Shown here piece by piece: positions 1 to 7,448 of a DNA stretch of 20,605 nt (positions are counted from its first letter, which is position 1; every line of letters starts with the position of its first letter). The notes under the pieces are model-generated. The model was given only the letters and a program-made list of their open reading frames with translations. It had not been told where the DNA came from and searched no databases. This stretch comes from an uncultured Bacteroidales bacterium (GTDB lineage Bacteria > Bacteroidota > Bacteroidia > Bacteroidales > Bacteroidaceae), in assembly GCA_902783615.1 (NCBI GenBank), contig CACZRQ010000177.1, positions 1-20,605 of the forward strand, read 5' to 3'. A program made the translations under genes and the position numbers.

Positions 1-83
1 AGGTAGGGTGTTCAAAAACGATTTGCGATAGAAAGTGTCATCCTTTCAATAACTGCGGGTTTGTGTCAGTTTTGTTGATGTAT

Positions 84-176
84 GGATGCTGAAAGCATCC
101 CCTCATAATAGCCGCGGGTTCGGAACGAACCTGCGGTTTACGTTGATACGTTTAATATTGCACTCTGAAGGAGTGC
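84..176 (+). repeat. Left-arm hairpin module: three stems with GAA loops
   Basis: Three successive hairpins all close on a GAA triloop on the plus strand. The first is a perfect 7-bp stem, GGATGCT (84-90) with AGCATCC (94-100). The second is an 11-bp stem, 112-122 with 126-136, containing one G-T pair. The third is 7 bp, 160-166 with 170-176, also with one G-T pair. The repeated loop suggests that structure, not coding, is conserved. Confidence 0.75.
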
Positions 177-302
177 CCCAACATGTTGCTGGGCGACGCT
201 TTCTATCGCAAATCGCTCACGCTCGGGATAGCTCAAGCAAGCTTGACTCTCCACTCGCTTACTCGCGATTTTCAGCGTCGATTATTTTTTTATCCGAACT
301 AT

Positions 303-361
303 CCGTAGGTTCTCGCCATGCTCGAACCCACGGCTATTATTCGGTGACGCTTTCAGCGTCA
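303..361 (-). repeat. Right-arm hairpin module, mirror copy of the left arm
   Basis: Read on the minus strand from 361 to 303, this repeats the left module. A perfect 7-bp stem (345-351 with 355-361) closes on GAA. The shared string AATAATAGCCG or a one-base variant follows. A second stem then pairs 303-312 with 324-333 with one mismatch and a longer loop than on the left. The match to 84-136 in inverted orientation is clear by eye. Confidence 0.7.
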
Positions 362-454
362 TAAATTCCAAGCATAATTATCTCATTTTTTGAACACCCT
401 ACCCGATGGGGTTTATCATTTGCAACTTGAGATATTCACTTTTCCTCTGTAAGA

Positions 455-487
455 TTTGAACAAGTTCATGTTTTTTTCGTAACTTTG
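455..487 (+). promoter_or_regulatory. Promoter of the Fur-family gene
   Basis: TTTG at 455-458, then 21 bases, then TAACTTTG at 480-487. This fits the Bacteroidota -33/-7 consensus TTTG-N19-21-TAnnTTTG. The leader to the ATG at 512 would be only about 20 bases and is A-rich, as is usual for genes of this phylum that lack a Shine-Dalgarno site. Confidence 0.65.
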
Positions 488-511
488 TAAAAATATCGCA
501 TACCTAAAAAT

Positions 512-928
512 ATGGATGAAGCAAAGAGTATAGAGATGTTATTGGAGCATGGCATCAGGCCTACAGCCAACCGCATTACGATGGTGAAGGCTTTGGCTTT
601 GGCTGAGCATCCGTTGACCATGACGGAATTGGAGGACTTGGTTGACACCATCGACAAGTCGAATGTGTTCAGAGCCTTGTCTCTCTTTCGTGAGCATCAT
701 TTGGTGCATGTGTTGCAGGATGGTGCAGATGCCGTGCGCTATGAGCTGTGCCATAGTCATGAAAATGGGCACGACGATGACATTCATGTCCATTTCTATT
801 GCGAACGATGCGGGCAGACTTTTTGCCTAAATGAAATAGCTGTGCCTAGGGTAGCCCTGCCTGAGGGCTACCATTTGCACACAATCAATTACTTGATTAA
901 AGGGGTTTGCCCTAAGTGTAGGGATTGA
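512..928 (+). CDS. Fur-family metal-responsive transcriptional repressor
   Basis: A cytoplasmic DNA-binding protein of 138 residues, the usual Fur length. Residues 1-75 form the winged-helix domain; the stretch DKSNVFRALSLFREHHLV (48-65) matches the recognition helix and wing of the family. A His-rich hinge (HSHENGHDDDIHVHF, about 81-95) supplies likely regulatory metal ligands. Two CxxC pairs, CERC at 97-100 and CPKC at 133-136, fit the structural zinc site. The start at 512 lies just behind a good promoter. Fur, Zur and PerR cannot be told apart from this sequence alone, so no symbol is given. It converges on a rubredoxin/porin operon, which might be a target, but I found no convincing operator there. 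Confidence 0.92.
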   Translation: MDEAKSIEMLLEHGIRPTANRITMVKALALAEHPLTMTELEDLVDTIDKSNVFRALSLFREHHLVHVLQDGADAVRYELCHSHENGHDDDIHVHFYCERCGQTFCLNEIAVPRVALPEGYHLHTINYLIKGVCPKCRD

Positions 929-961
929 CATACATACTCCCTCCCCCTCCTACGGAGGGTA

Positions 962-990
962 CTCCCCCTTGCTAAGGGGGAGAGTCTTTT
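962..990. terminator. Hairpin terminator in repeat copy 1
   Basis: A perfect 9-bp stem, CTCCCCCTT (962-970) with AAGGGGGAG (974-982), loop GCT, followed by a short T-rich run (985-990). It could end transcripts from the Fur-family gene. The stem reads the same from the porin side, although the T-run is best on the plus strand. Confidence 0.55.
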
Positions 991-1050
991 AGAGTCCCAA
1001 AGTTCCTCTTGGATTGACATACATACTCCCTCCCCCTCCTGCGGAGGGTA

Positions 1051-1079
1051 CTCCCCCTTGCTAAGGGGGAGAATCTTTT
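1051..1079. terminator. Hairpin terminator in repeat copy 2
   Basis: An identical 9-bp stem to copy one, 1051-1059 with 1063-1071, again followed by a short T-run (1075-1078). It lies 39 bases beyond the porin stop codon, when read on the minus strand. Confidence 0.5.
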
Positions 1080-1109
1080 AGAACCCCTAAAGTTCTACAG
1101 GGTCTTCTG

Positions 1110-2321
1110 TTAGAACATGAACAACGCTGCAAAAAGCACGCGATGGTTGTTCACACTATAAGTGTTCTTTACCTTCCCCTTGGAATTAGGAGTTCCATAC
1201 CATGCATTGGTGAAGTTATACTCCAAGCCAAACTTCCAACCAGGGAGGTTGTAAGTGATTTCCGCACTGGCTGATGCAATCTGATCGACATTCAAACCAA
1301 CGCCCACAGAATCGATGATGTTCTTGCTGGCTCCTAAGTTCTTGAGATAGCCGAGAAAAACGCCACCACGCCACTTGCTGCCATACATGACATTCAACCA
1401 GCTCTGTGAGATGCGAATGGGAGTATATTTCTTCTTACCAGTTTTCTCATTGATGCTGGAAACACCATAGCCACCCAAGGTGTTAGCATGGTTGAAATTC
1501 TGGTTCAACATGGTCTTGGCAGCAATAGTGAACAAATCTTTGCTGTATTTCCCATGCGCCTCTAACGTCAATCCGTTGACACGAGCCACTGTTTTGTAAC
1601 CTTTATCGGTGACTGTTTCAGGCATGATTGACATAAAATGAGCTGCCACACCCAGAGTGTTGCTTCCCTGATGCACATCGATGCTGGCAAAGAGTTCAGG
1701 TATCTTGCTGTTACGCAGGTACTCACGACTACGCACATTGCCTGGACCCATCGCAGCCACCTGAGCTTGCCAGATCATGGCGGCACGCACTTTTATCAAC
1801 TTGTCCTGATACTGGAAATGCAGCTGAGGCGTACGCAACAGCGGCTGGAAAGGTGCACCAACGTTGAGGTTCATCAACTCGGCAGTCACCGTGTTCTGCA
1901 ACGGATGCCAGGTCTGGCCAGCCAAAATAGAGAAGCCATTCTTGGCCAACTGGAAGTAAGCATGACGCATGCGGATGATACCCAGGTTAGTGCTGTTGCC
2001 TCGGAAGTCGAACTCAATCTTGGCAGAAGATTTCCATCCCCATAAAGATGGTCCCGTAACATCCACACCTAAACGAGAGTGCATGTTGTACATGTTGAGG
2101 TTGGCTGTGCCATTCAAGTCCTTGCCAGCAGGATCCAAAGACTTGGCTTTCGGATAAGAAAGCAGTGCTCCATCCACACTCTCGTTGTTCTGGCGAGAGT
2201 TGAAATAGAAATCCGTGCGAACCTGCCCGTAAATCTTATAGGTAAAGCCCTCTTTCTGTGCCCAAAGTGTAGGCAGAGCAGATATCGCAATCAATGCGAA
2301 AGTTAATAATCTCTTTTTCAT
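1110..2321 (-). CDS. Outer-membrane porin-like beta-barrel protein (copy 1)
   Basis: 403 residues with a Sec signal peptide (MKKRLLTFALIAISALPTLWAQ, cleavage near residue 21-22). The rest is rich in alternating beta-strand patterns and ends in Phe (LFAALFMF), as expected for an outer-membrane barrel. It resembles the DcaP/porin type of barrel in length and style, but the substrate is not known. It is a clear paralogue of the next gene upstream: the same length and shared blocks such as LNVGAP.QP, RSREYLRNS.IPE, KTMLNQN, NTLGGYGV, NVMYG.KWRGGVF and a matching C-terminus. Only 21 bases separate the two, so they probably share the rubredoxin promoter. I would not assign a solute. Confidence 0.8.
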   Translation of the reverse strand: MKKRLLTFALIAISALPTLWAQKEGFTYKIYGQVRTDFYFNSRQNNESVDGALLSYPKAKSLDPAGKDLNGTANLNMYNMHSRLGVDVTGPSLWGWKSSAKIEFDFRGNSTNLGIIRMRHAYFQLAKNGFSILAGQTWHPLQNTVTAELMNLNVGAPFQPLLRTPQLHFQYQDKLIKVRAAMIWQAQVAAMGPGNVRSREYLRNSKIPELFASIDVHQGSNTLGVAAHFMSIMPETVTDKGYKTVARVNGLTLEAHGKYSKDLFTIAAKTMLNQNFNHANTLGGYGVSSINEKTGKKKYTPIRISQSWLNVMYGSKWRGGVFLGYLKNLGASKNIIDSVGVGLNVDQIASASAEITYNLPGWKFGLEYNFTNAWYGTPNSKGKVKNTYSVNNHRVLFAALFMF

Positions 2322-2342
2322 GTCTATATCGATTTAAAGTTA

Positions 2343-3554
2343 TCAAAATGAAAACATCACCATGGCATAAGGTCGATGGTTCACAACAGCATGGGTGTTT
2401 CTCACCTTACCGTAAGCATCGTTAGTGCCATAAAAAGCCTCTGTCAGGCTATATTCAAAGCCGAATCGCCAGTTGGGTATGTTATAGGTGAGCATAGCTG
2501 AGAGGGTGAACATCTGGTCGATATTCGTACCTGTTCCAATGAGTCCAGTCACAGGTTTGGAGGCACCGAAATTCTTGATGTAACCACCAAATACTCCACC
2601 TCGCCACTTTCTGCCATACATTACATTCGCCCAACTTTGCCAAATACGCAAGGGGGCATATTGCTGTTCGCCAGTAACGGGATCCTTCTTTGTCACGCCA
2701 TATCCACCCAAAGTGTTCGACTGAGTGTAGTTCTGGTTCAACATGGTCTTGCCTGCAAAAGTGAACAACCCTTTCCGATAGCGTCCATACAACTGAAAGT
2801 TGAAGGCGCTGACGCGCTCATCCACCTTATATCCCTCATCTGAAGTCAGCCGAGGACGGATGGATGCAAAGTGAATGACCGTTCCCACCAATGAGCCTTC
2901 TGCATTATGAGCCTCTGCCTTTAGGGACATTTCTGGTATGCCACTATTGCGCAAATACTCTCGACTACGGCCGTAAGGTCCTATAGATCCCACCTGTGCT
3001 TGCCAATTCAAGGCAAAAGAGAGTTTGACATGAGGGTCATCGTACTGGTATTTGATCATTGGCACTCGACCAGTAGGCTGGTAGGGAGCGCCCACGTTCA
3101 GACTCACCGTCTCATTGTAAAGCGAATGGCCCAAATCATGACCCAGCTGTCCTATTGAAAGCCAGTGATATCCCCAACGCAAGCGCATCACCACATTGCG
3201 CAGGCGAAATATACCACCTGAGCCATTCAATGAACCACGGAAATCAATATCAAATTGACCTGATGTCTGTACTTTACCCCACTTGGGTCCTGTCACCTCA
3301 AGACCCACCACAGTGTGGTAATTAAACAGATTAGCGGAACTGGCTCGGTTGATGTCCTTGCCAGTCTCGTCAATCTGTTTGTCTTTAGGGAAAAGCATCA
3401 CAAAGCCTTCTGATGACTCCTGCGCCTGACGGTTTTGGTAATAGAAATCATTCCTTATCGAACCATAAAACCTGAACCTACTACCTGTTTCTTGTGCAAA
3501 GACAGTGGTAGTAAGCAAAAGAAGTGCTGGTATCAGAAGCTTGTGACGCTTCAT
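2343..3554 (-). CDS. Outer-membrane porin-like beta-barrel protein (copy 2)
   Basis: 403 residues, exactly as long as its downstream paralogue. The signal peptide is MKRHKLLIPALLLLTTTVFAQ, and the chain ends in Phe (AMVMFSF) after a strand-rich barrel. The N-terminal third is the more diverged part, while the blocks listed for copy 1 are retained, so the pair looks like an old tandem duplication rather than a recent one. The start codon lies 16 bases after the rubredoxin stop codon, so it is the second gene of that operon. Function is inferred as passive outer-membrane transport; the solute is unknown. Confidence 0.8.
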   Translation of the reverse strand: MKRHKLLIPALLLLTTTVFAQETGSRFRFYGSIRNDFYYQNRQAQESSEGFVMLFPKDKQIDETGKDINRASSANLFNYHTVVGLEVTGPKWGKVQTSGQFDIDFRGSLNGSGGIFRLRNVVMRLRWGYHWLSIGQLGHDLGHSLYNETVSLNVGAPYQPTGRVPMIKYQYDDPHVKLSFALNWQAQVGSIGPYGRSREYLRNSGIPEMSLKAEAHNAEGSLVGTVIHFASIRPRLTSDEGYKVDERVSAFNFQLYGRYRKGLFTFAGKTMLNQNYTQSNTLGGYGVTKKDPVTGEQQYAPLRIWQSWANVMYGRKWRGGVFGGYIKNFGASKPVTGLIGTGTNIDQMFTLSAMLTYNIPNWRFGFEYSLTEAFYGTNDAYGKVRNTHAVVNHRPYAMVMFSF

Positions 3555-3570
3555 GAATCAGTAAAGGCGT

Positions 3571-3729
3571 TTAAGCTTTGTTAAACTCGTCCTTACCTAC
3601 ACCACAGATAGGGCATACCCAATCTTCTGGAAGATCCTCGAAAGCTGTGCCAGGAGCGATGCCATTATCTGGATCGCCAACAGCTGGATCATACTCATAG
3701 TCACAAACGGAGCAAATGTACTTATCCAT
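3571..3729 (-). CDS. Rubredoxin
   Basis: A 52-residue protein, MDKYICSVCDYEYDPAVGD... ending DEFNKA, found by translating 3729-3571 directly. CSVC-type ligands at C6/C9 and C39/C42 (WVCPICGVGKDEF) form the single-iron FeS4 site of rubredoxin; length and the aromatic core residues fit the classic family. It is a cytoplasmic one-electron carrier. In anaerobes it usually passes electrons to rubrerythrin or other oxygen and peroxide reductases, neither of which is encoded nearby. It is the first gene of a minus-strand operon with the two porins, behind a good promoter at 3780-3809. Confidence 0.95.
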   Translation of the reverse strand: MDKYICSVCDYEYDPAVGDPDNGIAPGTAFEDLPEDWVCPICGVGKDEFNKA

Positions 3730-3779
3730 AATCTTAAAATTTAAAAGTTAACTAATCTTGTTTACTATTCTCTTTTTTG

Positions 3780-3809
3780 CAAAGATAGCACAACTATTCG
3801 GAAAACAAA
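3780..3809 (-). promoter_or_regulatory. Promoter of the rubredoxin-porin operon
   Basis: On the minus strand, TTTG (3809-3806) is followed after 18 bases by TATCTTTG (3787-3780), a TAnnTTTG -7 box. The spacing is one base under the usual range. The start codon lies about 50 bases downstream, through an A/T-rich leader. Confidence 0.6.
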
Positions 3810-3886
3810 ATTTTTTTTGCGCTTAATCTTTGCGGATATGCTGAGAAATATGTAATATTGCTGTCTAAAATGGAATAAATAAGAAA

Positions 3887-6550
3887 ATGACAGATAACAA
3901 TCCTATATTTAAAGGCCTCTCTGACATAGAAGTGAAACAAAGTAGAGAGGCTCATGGAGCGAATGTTCTCACCCCTCCCAAGCGCAAACCCATGTGGAGG
4001 CTGTACTTGGAAAAGTTCGAAGACCCCGTGATTCGAATCCTCTTGGTGGCAGCTTGCCTCTCGTTGGGTATCTCCATTTTTGAAAACGAATATGCCGAGA
4101 CCATCGGCATCATTGCCGCTATCCTTTTGGCTACTGGTGTGGGCTTCTTGTTTGAATACGATGCCAACCGCAAGTTTGACTTGCTGAACACTGTGAACGA
4201 TGAGAATGCCGTAAGAGTGATTCGCAATGGCCATGTGTGCGAGGTGCCTCGAAAAGATGTAGTGGTAGGCGATGTGGTATTGTTGGAGACTGGCGAGGAA
4301 GTGCCTGCCGATGGTAAGCTGTTAGAGGCCACCTCGCTGTTGGTAAATGAATCTTCTCTGACAGGAGAGCCATCGGCCTCAAAGACTACCGATGAAGCGC
4401 ATTTCCATAAGGATGCCACTTATGCTGACAACATGGTGATGCGTGGCACCACTGTGCTCGATGGTCATGGAATGATGGAGGTGTTGTGTGTGGGCGATGC
4501 CACAGAGATTGGTAAGGTGGCTCGCCAAAGTACGGAGGAAACTCACGAAGAAACACCTTTGAACCAACAATTGGAGAAACTCGCCAAACTGATTGGCAAT
4601 ATAGGCTTCACAGTGGCAGGACTGGCATTCCTGGTGTTCTTCATCAAAGATGTGATTTTGGTGTACGACTTTGGAAGTCTGCACTCTTTCGAAGATTGGC
4701 TGGATCCCATCAAAGACACCCTTCAGATCTTCATGATGGCTGTTACGCTGATTGTTGTAGCAGTTCCTGAGGGTCTGCCTATGAGTGTTACATTGAGCTT
4801 GGCATTGAATATGAGACGCATGCTTACCACCAACAATCTGGTGCGCAAGATGCATGCTTGTGAAACAATGGGTGCCATCAATGTGATTTGCACTGATAAG
4901 ACAGGCACTTTGACTCAAAATCAGATGCAGGTGCAAGACGCTTGTTTCTTTGGCTTGCGAGGAGAAAGGAAGTTGAAGGACGATGAAATCAGTGCGTTGG
5001 TGAAAGAAGGCATCTGTGCCAACTCCACCTCATTCTTAGATATTCCTGCAGACGGGGGCAAGCCAACAGGCATCGGCAATCCCACAGAAGCTGCCTTGCT
5101 GTTATGGCTACATGCCCAAGGCATCGACTACCTCAAGTTGCGTCAGGATGCCAAGGTGATTGACCAGTTGGCTTTCTCTACCGAACGCAAATACATGACC
5201 ACACAGGTTCACTCCGCTTTGTTGAACAAAGATATATTATATATAAAAGGTGCACCTGAGATTGTGGCGAAGATGTGCTCGCAAGTAGCCACCTCTAAGG
5301 GTTTAGAGCCTATCGAGGATTACCAACAAACCATTGAGCAAGATTTGTTGGCTTTCCAAAATCAAGGCATGCGAACCTTAGGTTTTGCATATAGAATAAC
5401 AGATTCCGCTGAGAATAACAGCCAATCTATATTCTTGGGTTATGTTGCCATCAGCGATCCAGTTCGCACAGATGTTCCTGCAGCAGTAAAACGTTGTCAA
5501 TCAGCTGGCATTCAAGTGAAGATTGTAACAGGTGACACCCCTGCTACTGCCACAGAGATTGGTCGTCAGATTGGCCTATGGACATCCGAAGACACAGACA
5601 GAAACCGCATCACAGGCACCGATTTTGCCACTTTAAGCGATGAGGAAGCATTGGATAGGGTGCTCGATATCAAGATTATGTCGCGAGCTCGTCCTACTGA
5701 TAAACAACGATTGGTGCAACTTTTGCAACAAAAGGGAGCCGTGGTGGCTGTTACAGGCGATGGCACCAACGATGCTCCAGCCTTGCATCATGCCCAGGTG
5801 GGTCTCTCTATGGGTTCAGGCACTTCTGTGGCCAAAGAGGCTTCAGACATTACGCTTTTGGACAATTCCTTCAACAGCATCGGCACAGCAGTGATGTGGG
5901 GTCGCTCATTGTATCGAAACATCCAGCGTTTCATCCTCTTCCAGCTCACCATCAACTTGGTGGCTCTGCTCATTGTGCTTTTGGGTGCTTTCTTCGGCAC
6001 AGAATTACCTTTGACGGTGACGCAGATGCTCTGGGTGAACCTTATTATGGACACCTTTGCAGCTTTGGCTTTGGCCTCCATCCCTCCCAGCGAAAGTGTG
6101 ATGCATGATATGCCTCGCAAGCCAACCGAGTTTATCATCACTCGCCCCATGAAGACATTCATCTTCGGCTATGGAGTGATTTTCCTGTTGGTGTTAATGG
6201 GATTACTTTATAATTATAATCATGCTGAAGGAGGTATGACACTGCATCGCCTCACCATTTTCTTTACTGTTTTCGTGCTGTTACAATTCTGGAATCTTTT
6301 CAATGCCAAAGCTTTTGCCTCACACGAATCAGCCTTCAAGAACCTCAGTCATTCGTTTGGTCTGATGGGTGTGGCTCTCCTGATTCTGGTGGGTCAGATT
6401 CTGATTGTGGAATTGGGTGGTCCAGTGTTCCGCACTGAGCCCCTCAGCATGACAGAGTGGCTCACTATCATAGTCCTTACATCTGGGGTACTTTGGATTG
6501 GGGAAATCGACCGATTCTTTAGAAATAGGGGGATAAATCATGAATCATAG
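3887..6550 (+). CDS. Calcium-transporting P-type ATPase, PMCA type
   Basis: An 887-residue P2-type ATPase of the inner membrane that exports Ca2+ at the cost of ATP. The N-terminal cation-ATPase domain precedes TM1-TM2 (about 50-90). The actuator-loop TGE is at 159-161, the TM4 ion-site motif PEGLP at 294-298, and the phosphorylated Asp is D337 in DKTGT. The nucleotide domain contains KGAPE, and the hinge TGDGTNDAP is at 623-631. In the C-terminal membrane half, N690 (FQLTIN, TM5) and N718/D722 (NLIMD, TM6) match the Ca2+ ligands of SERCA and PMCA pumps, which supports Ca2+ over Mg2+ or Na+. Full length. Its stop codon lies inside ribF (11-base overlap), suggesting translational coupling. I found no clear promoter box. 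Confidence 0.93.
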   Translation: MTDNNPIFKGLSDIEVKQSREAHGANVLTPPKRKPMWRLYLEKFEDPVIRILLVAACLSLGISIFENEYAETIGIIAAILLATGVGFLFEYDANRKFDLLNTVNDENAVRVIRNGHVCEVPRKDVVVGDVVLLETGEEVPADGKLLEATSLLVNESSLTGEPSASKTTDEAHFHKDATYADNMVMRGTTVLDGHGMMEVLCVGDATEIGKVARQSTEETHEETPLNQQLEKLAKLIGNIGFTVAGLAFLVFFIKDVILVYDFGSLHSFEDWLDPIKDTLQIFMMAVTLIVVAVPEGLPMSVTLSLALNMRRMLTTNNLVRKMHACETMGAINVICTDKTGTLTQNQMQVQDACFFGLRGERKLKDDEISALVKEGICANSTSFLDIPADGGKPTGIGNPTEAALLLWLHAQGIDYLKLRQDAKVIDQLAFSTERKYMTTQVHSALLNKDILYIKGAPEIVAKMCSQVATSKGLEPIEDYQQTIEQDLLAFQNQGMRTLGFAYRITDSAENNSQSIFLGYVAISDPVRTDVPAAVKRCQSAGIQVKIVTGDTPATATEIGRQIGLWTSEDTDRNRITGTDFATLSDEEALDRVLDIKIMSRARPTDKQRLVQLLQQKGAVVAVTGDGTNDAPALHHAQVGLSMGSGTSVAKEASDITLLDNSFNSIGTAVMWGRSLYRNIQRFILFQLTINLVALLIVLLGAFFGTELPLTVTQMLWVNLIMDTFAALALASIPPSESVMHDMPRKPTEFIITRPMKTFIFGYGVIFLLVLMGLLYNYNHAEGGMTLHRLTIFFTVFVLLQFWNLFNAKAFASHESAFKNLSHSFGLMGVALLILVGQILIVELGGPVFRTEPLSMTEWLTIIVLTSGVLWIGEIDRFFRNRGINHES

Positions 6551-7448
6551 TCAAGAATCAGTCATTAGTCAATGCCAAAAGGTAGCAACAATCGGTTTCT
6601 TCGATGGTGTGCATACTGGACACATGCATCTGTTGTTTCAAGTTATTGAGTTAGCACATAAACGAGGATTGACATCGATGGTGGTAACCTTTAGCCAGCA
6701 ACCTCGCCATGTGGTGAGTCATGAAAGTGACCATTACTGCCTATTGACCACCACTAAAGAAAAGCTGCATTTACTGAAAATGGTTGGCATTGACCATTGC
6801 GAAGTGATGGAGTTTACACCTGAGTTGGCTTCACTGACTGCATACGAGTTTATGCAACTGCTACACGACAAATATCAGGTGGTGGCTTTGGTGATAGGCT
6901 ATGATCATCGCTTTGGGCACAACCGTTCTGAAGGTTTTGACGATTATGTGCGCTATGGCAAGGAATTAGGAATCGATGTGGTTCAAGCCACAGAGTTGCC
7001 TGCTGTCAGTTCATCCAAAATCAGAGAGTTACTTCTTAAGGGCGATTTGAAAGCTGCCAACGAAATCTTAGGCCATCCTTATCAGTTGGAAGGAAAAGTG
7101 ATTAGCGGTTTCCATATAGGCCACACCATGGGTTTCCCTACCGCCAACTTGCAGGTAGCCTCAGAGAAGCTAATACCTGCCAACGGTGTGTATGCCGTAC
7201 ATGTGGAAATGGATGGTAAGCAGTATCAAGGTATGTTAAACATCGGCACTCGTCCTACCCTTGCCAATGGCGATGAGCGTAGCATTGAGGTGCATATCTT
7301 CGACTTCTTTGATGATATATATAATAAGGTGTTGCATCTTTCGTTGGTGAAACGCACACGTGGAGAAGTGAGGTTTGCCTCGAAAGAACAATTAATCTTG
7401 CAGTTGCAGCAGGATGCAGTAGAGATAAAATCGATATTAAGACCATGA
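6540..7448 (+). CDS. ribF: Bifunctional riboflavin kinase / FAD synthetase
   Basis: 302 residues, close to the usual length. It makes FMN from riboflavin and ATP, then FAD from FMN and ATP, in the cytoplasm. The N-terminal FAD synthetase domain shows GFFDGVHTGH (19-28), whose H25/H28 form the nucleotidyltransferase HxGH site, and the later SSKIRELL motif, equivalent to ISSTRIR. The C-terminal riboflavin kinase domain begins near residue 180 with the binding motif GFPTAN at 198-203. The ATG at 6540 lies inside the end of the ATPase gene. The TGA stop overlaps the next start codon as ATGA. It is therefore the middle member of a tight three-gene operon. Confidence 0.95.
   Translation: MNHSQESVISQCQKVATIGFFDGVHTGHMHLLFQVIELAHKRGLTSMVVTFSQQPRHVVSHESDHYCLLTTTKEKLHLLKMVGIDHCEVMEFTPELASLTAYEFMQLLHDKYQVVALVIGYDHRFGHNRSEGFDDYVRYGKELGIDVVQATELPAVSSSKIRELLLKGDLKAANEILGHPYQLEGKVISGFHIGHTMGFPTANLQVASEKLIPANGVYAVHVEMDGKQYQGMLNIGTRPTLANGDERSIEVHIFDFFDDIYNKVLHLSLVKRTRGEVRFASKEQLILQLQQDAVEIKSILRP

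Larger units (their letters stand above)
1..404. repeat. REPIN-like hairpin-rich element with 17-bp terminal inverted repeats
   Basis: No gene is supported here. The outer ends are a perfect 17-bp inverted repeat: GGTAGGGTGTTCAAAAA at 2-18 and its reverse complement at 387-403. Inside, the left arm (84-136) and the right arm (303-361) carry the same two-hairpin module in opposite orientation. A further perfect 17-bp inverted repeat pairs 19-35 with 199-215, and a small palindrome lies at 233-246. Mirrored hairpin modules between inverted ends fit a REPIN or a MITE-like non-autonomous element. Because the window starts at the left end, the outer boundary and any target duplication cannot be seen. 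No transposase is present in the window. An open frame at 86-364 runs through the hairpins and is judged spurious. Confidence 0.75.
922..1099. repeat. Tandem pair of 89-bp hairpin repeats
   Basis: Two head-to-tail copies begin with GGATTGACATACATACTCC at 922 and at 1011, an offset of exactly 89 bases. They stay nearly identical for about 65 bases and similar to about 1097. The first copy starts inside the last codons of the Fur-family gene, so its TGA stop is part of the repeat. Each copy has a short stem (CCCTCC/GGAGGG, 945-959 in copy one) followed by a stronger 9-bp stem. The pair fills the gap between two convergent genes. Confidence 0.85.

Noticed and set aside
922..1099. CRISPR-like repeat array
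   Set aside because: Only two copies, adjacent without unique spacers, and no cas genes; the units are tandem hairpin repeats.
3841..3858. AATAT-GTA-ATATT dyad upstream of the ATPase as a Fur/PerR operator
   Set aside because: Only a 5-bp A/T-rich dyad; such matches are common by chance and do not fit a Fur or PerR box well.
3794..4234. Minus-strand open frame spanning the ATPase start
   Set aside because: It overlaps the conserved N-terminus of the Ca2+ ATPase and the rubredoxin promoter, and has no family features.
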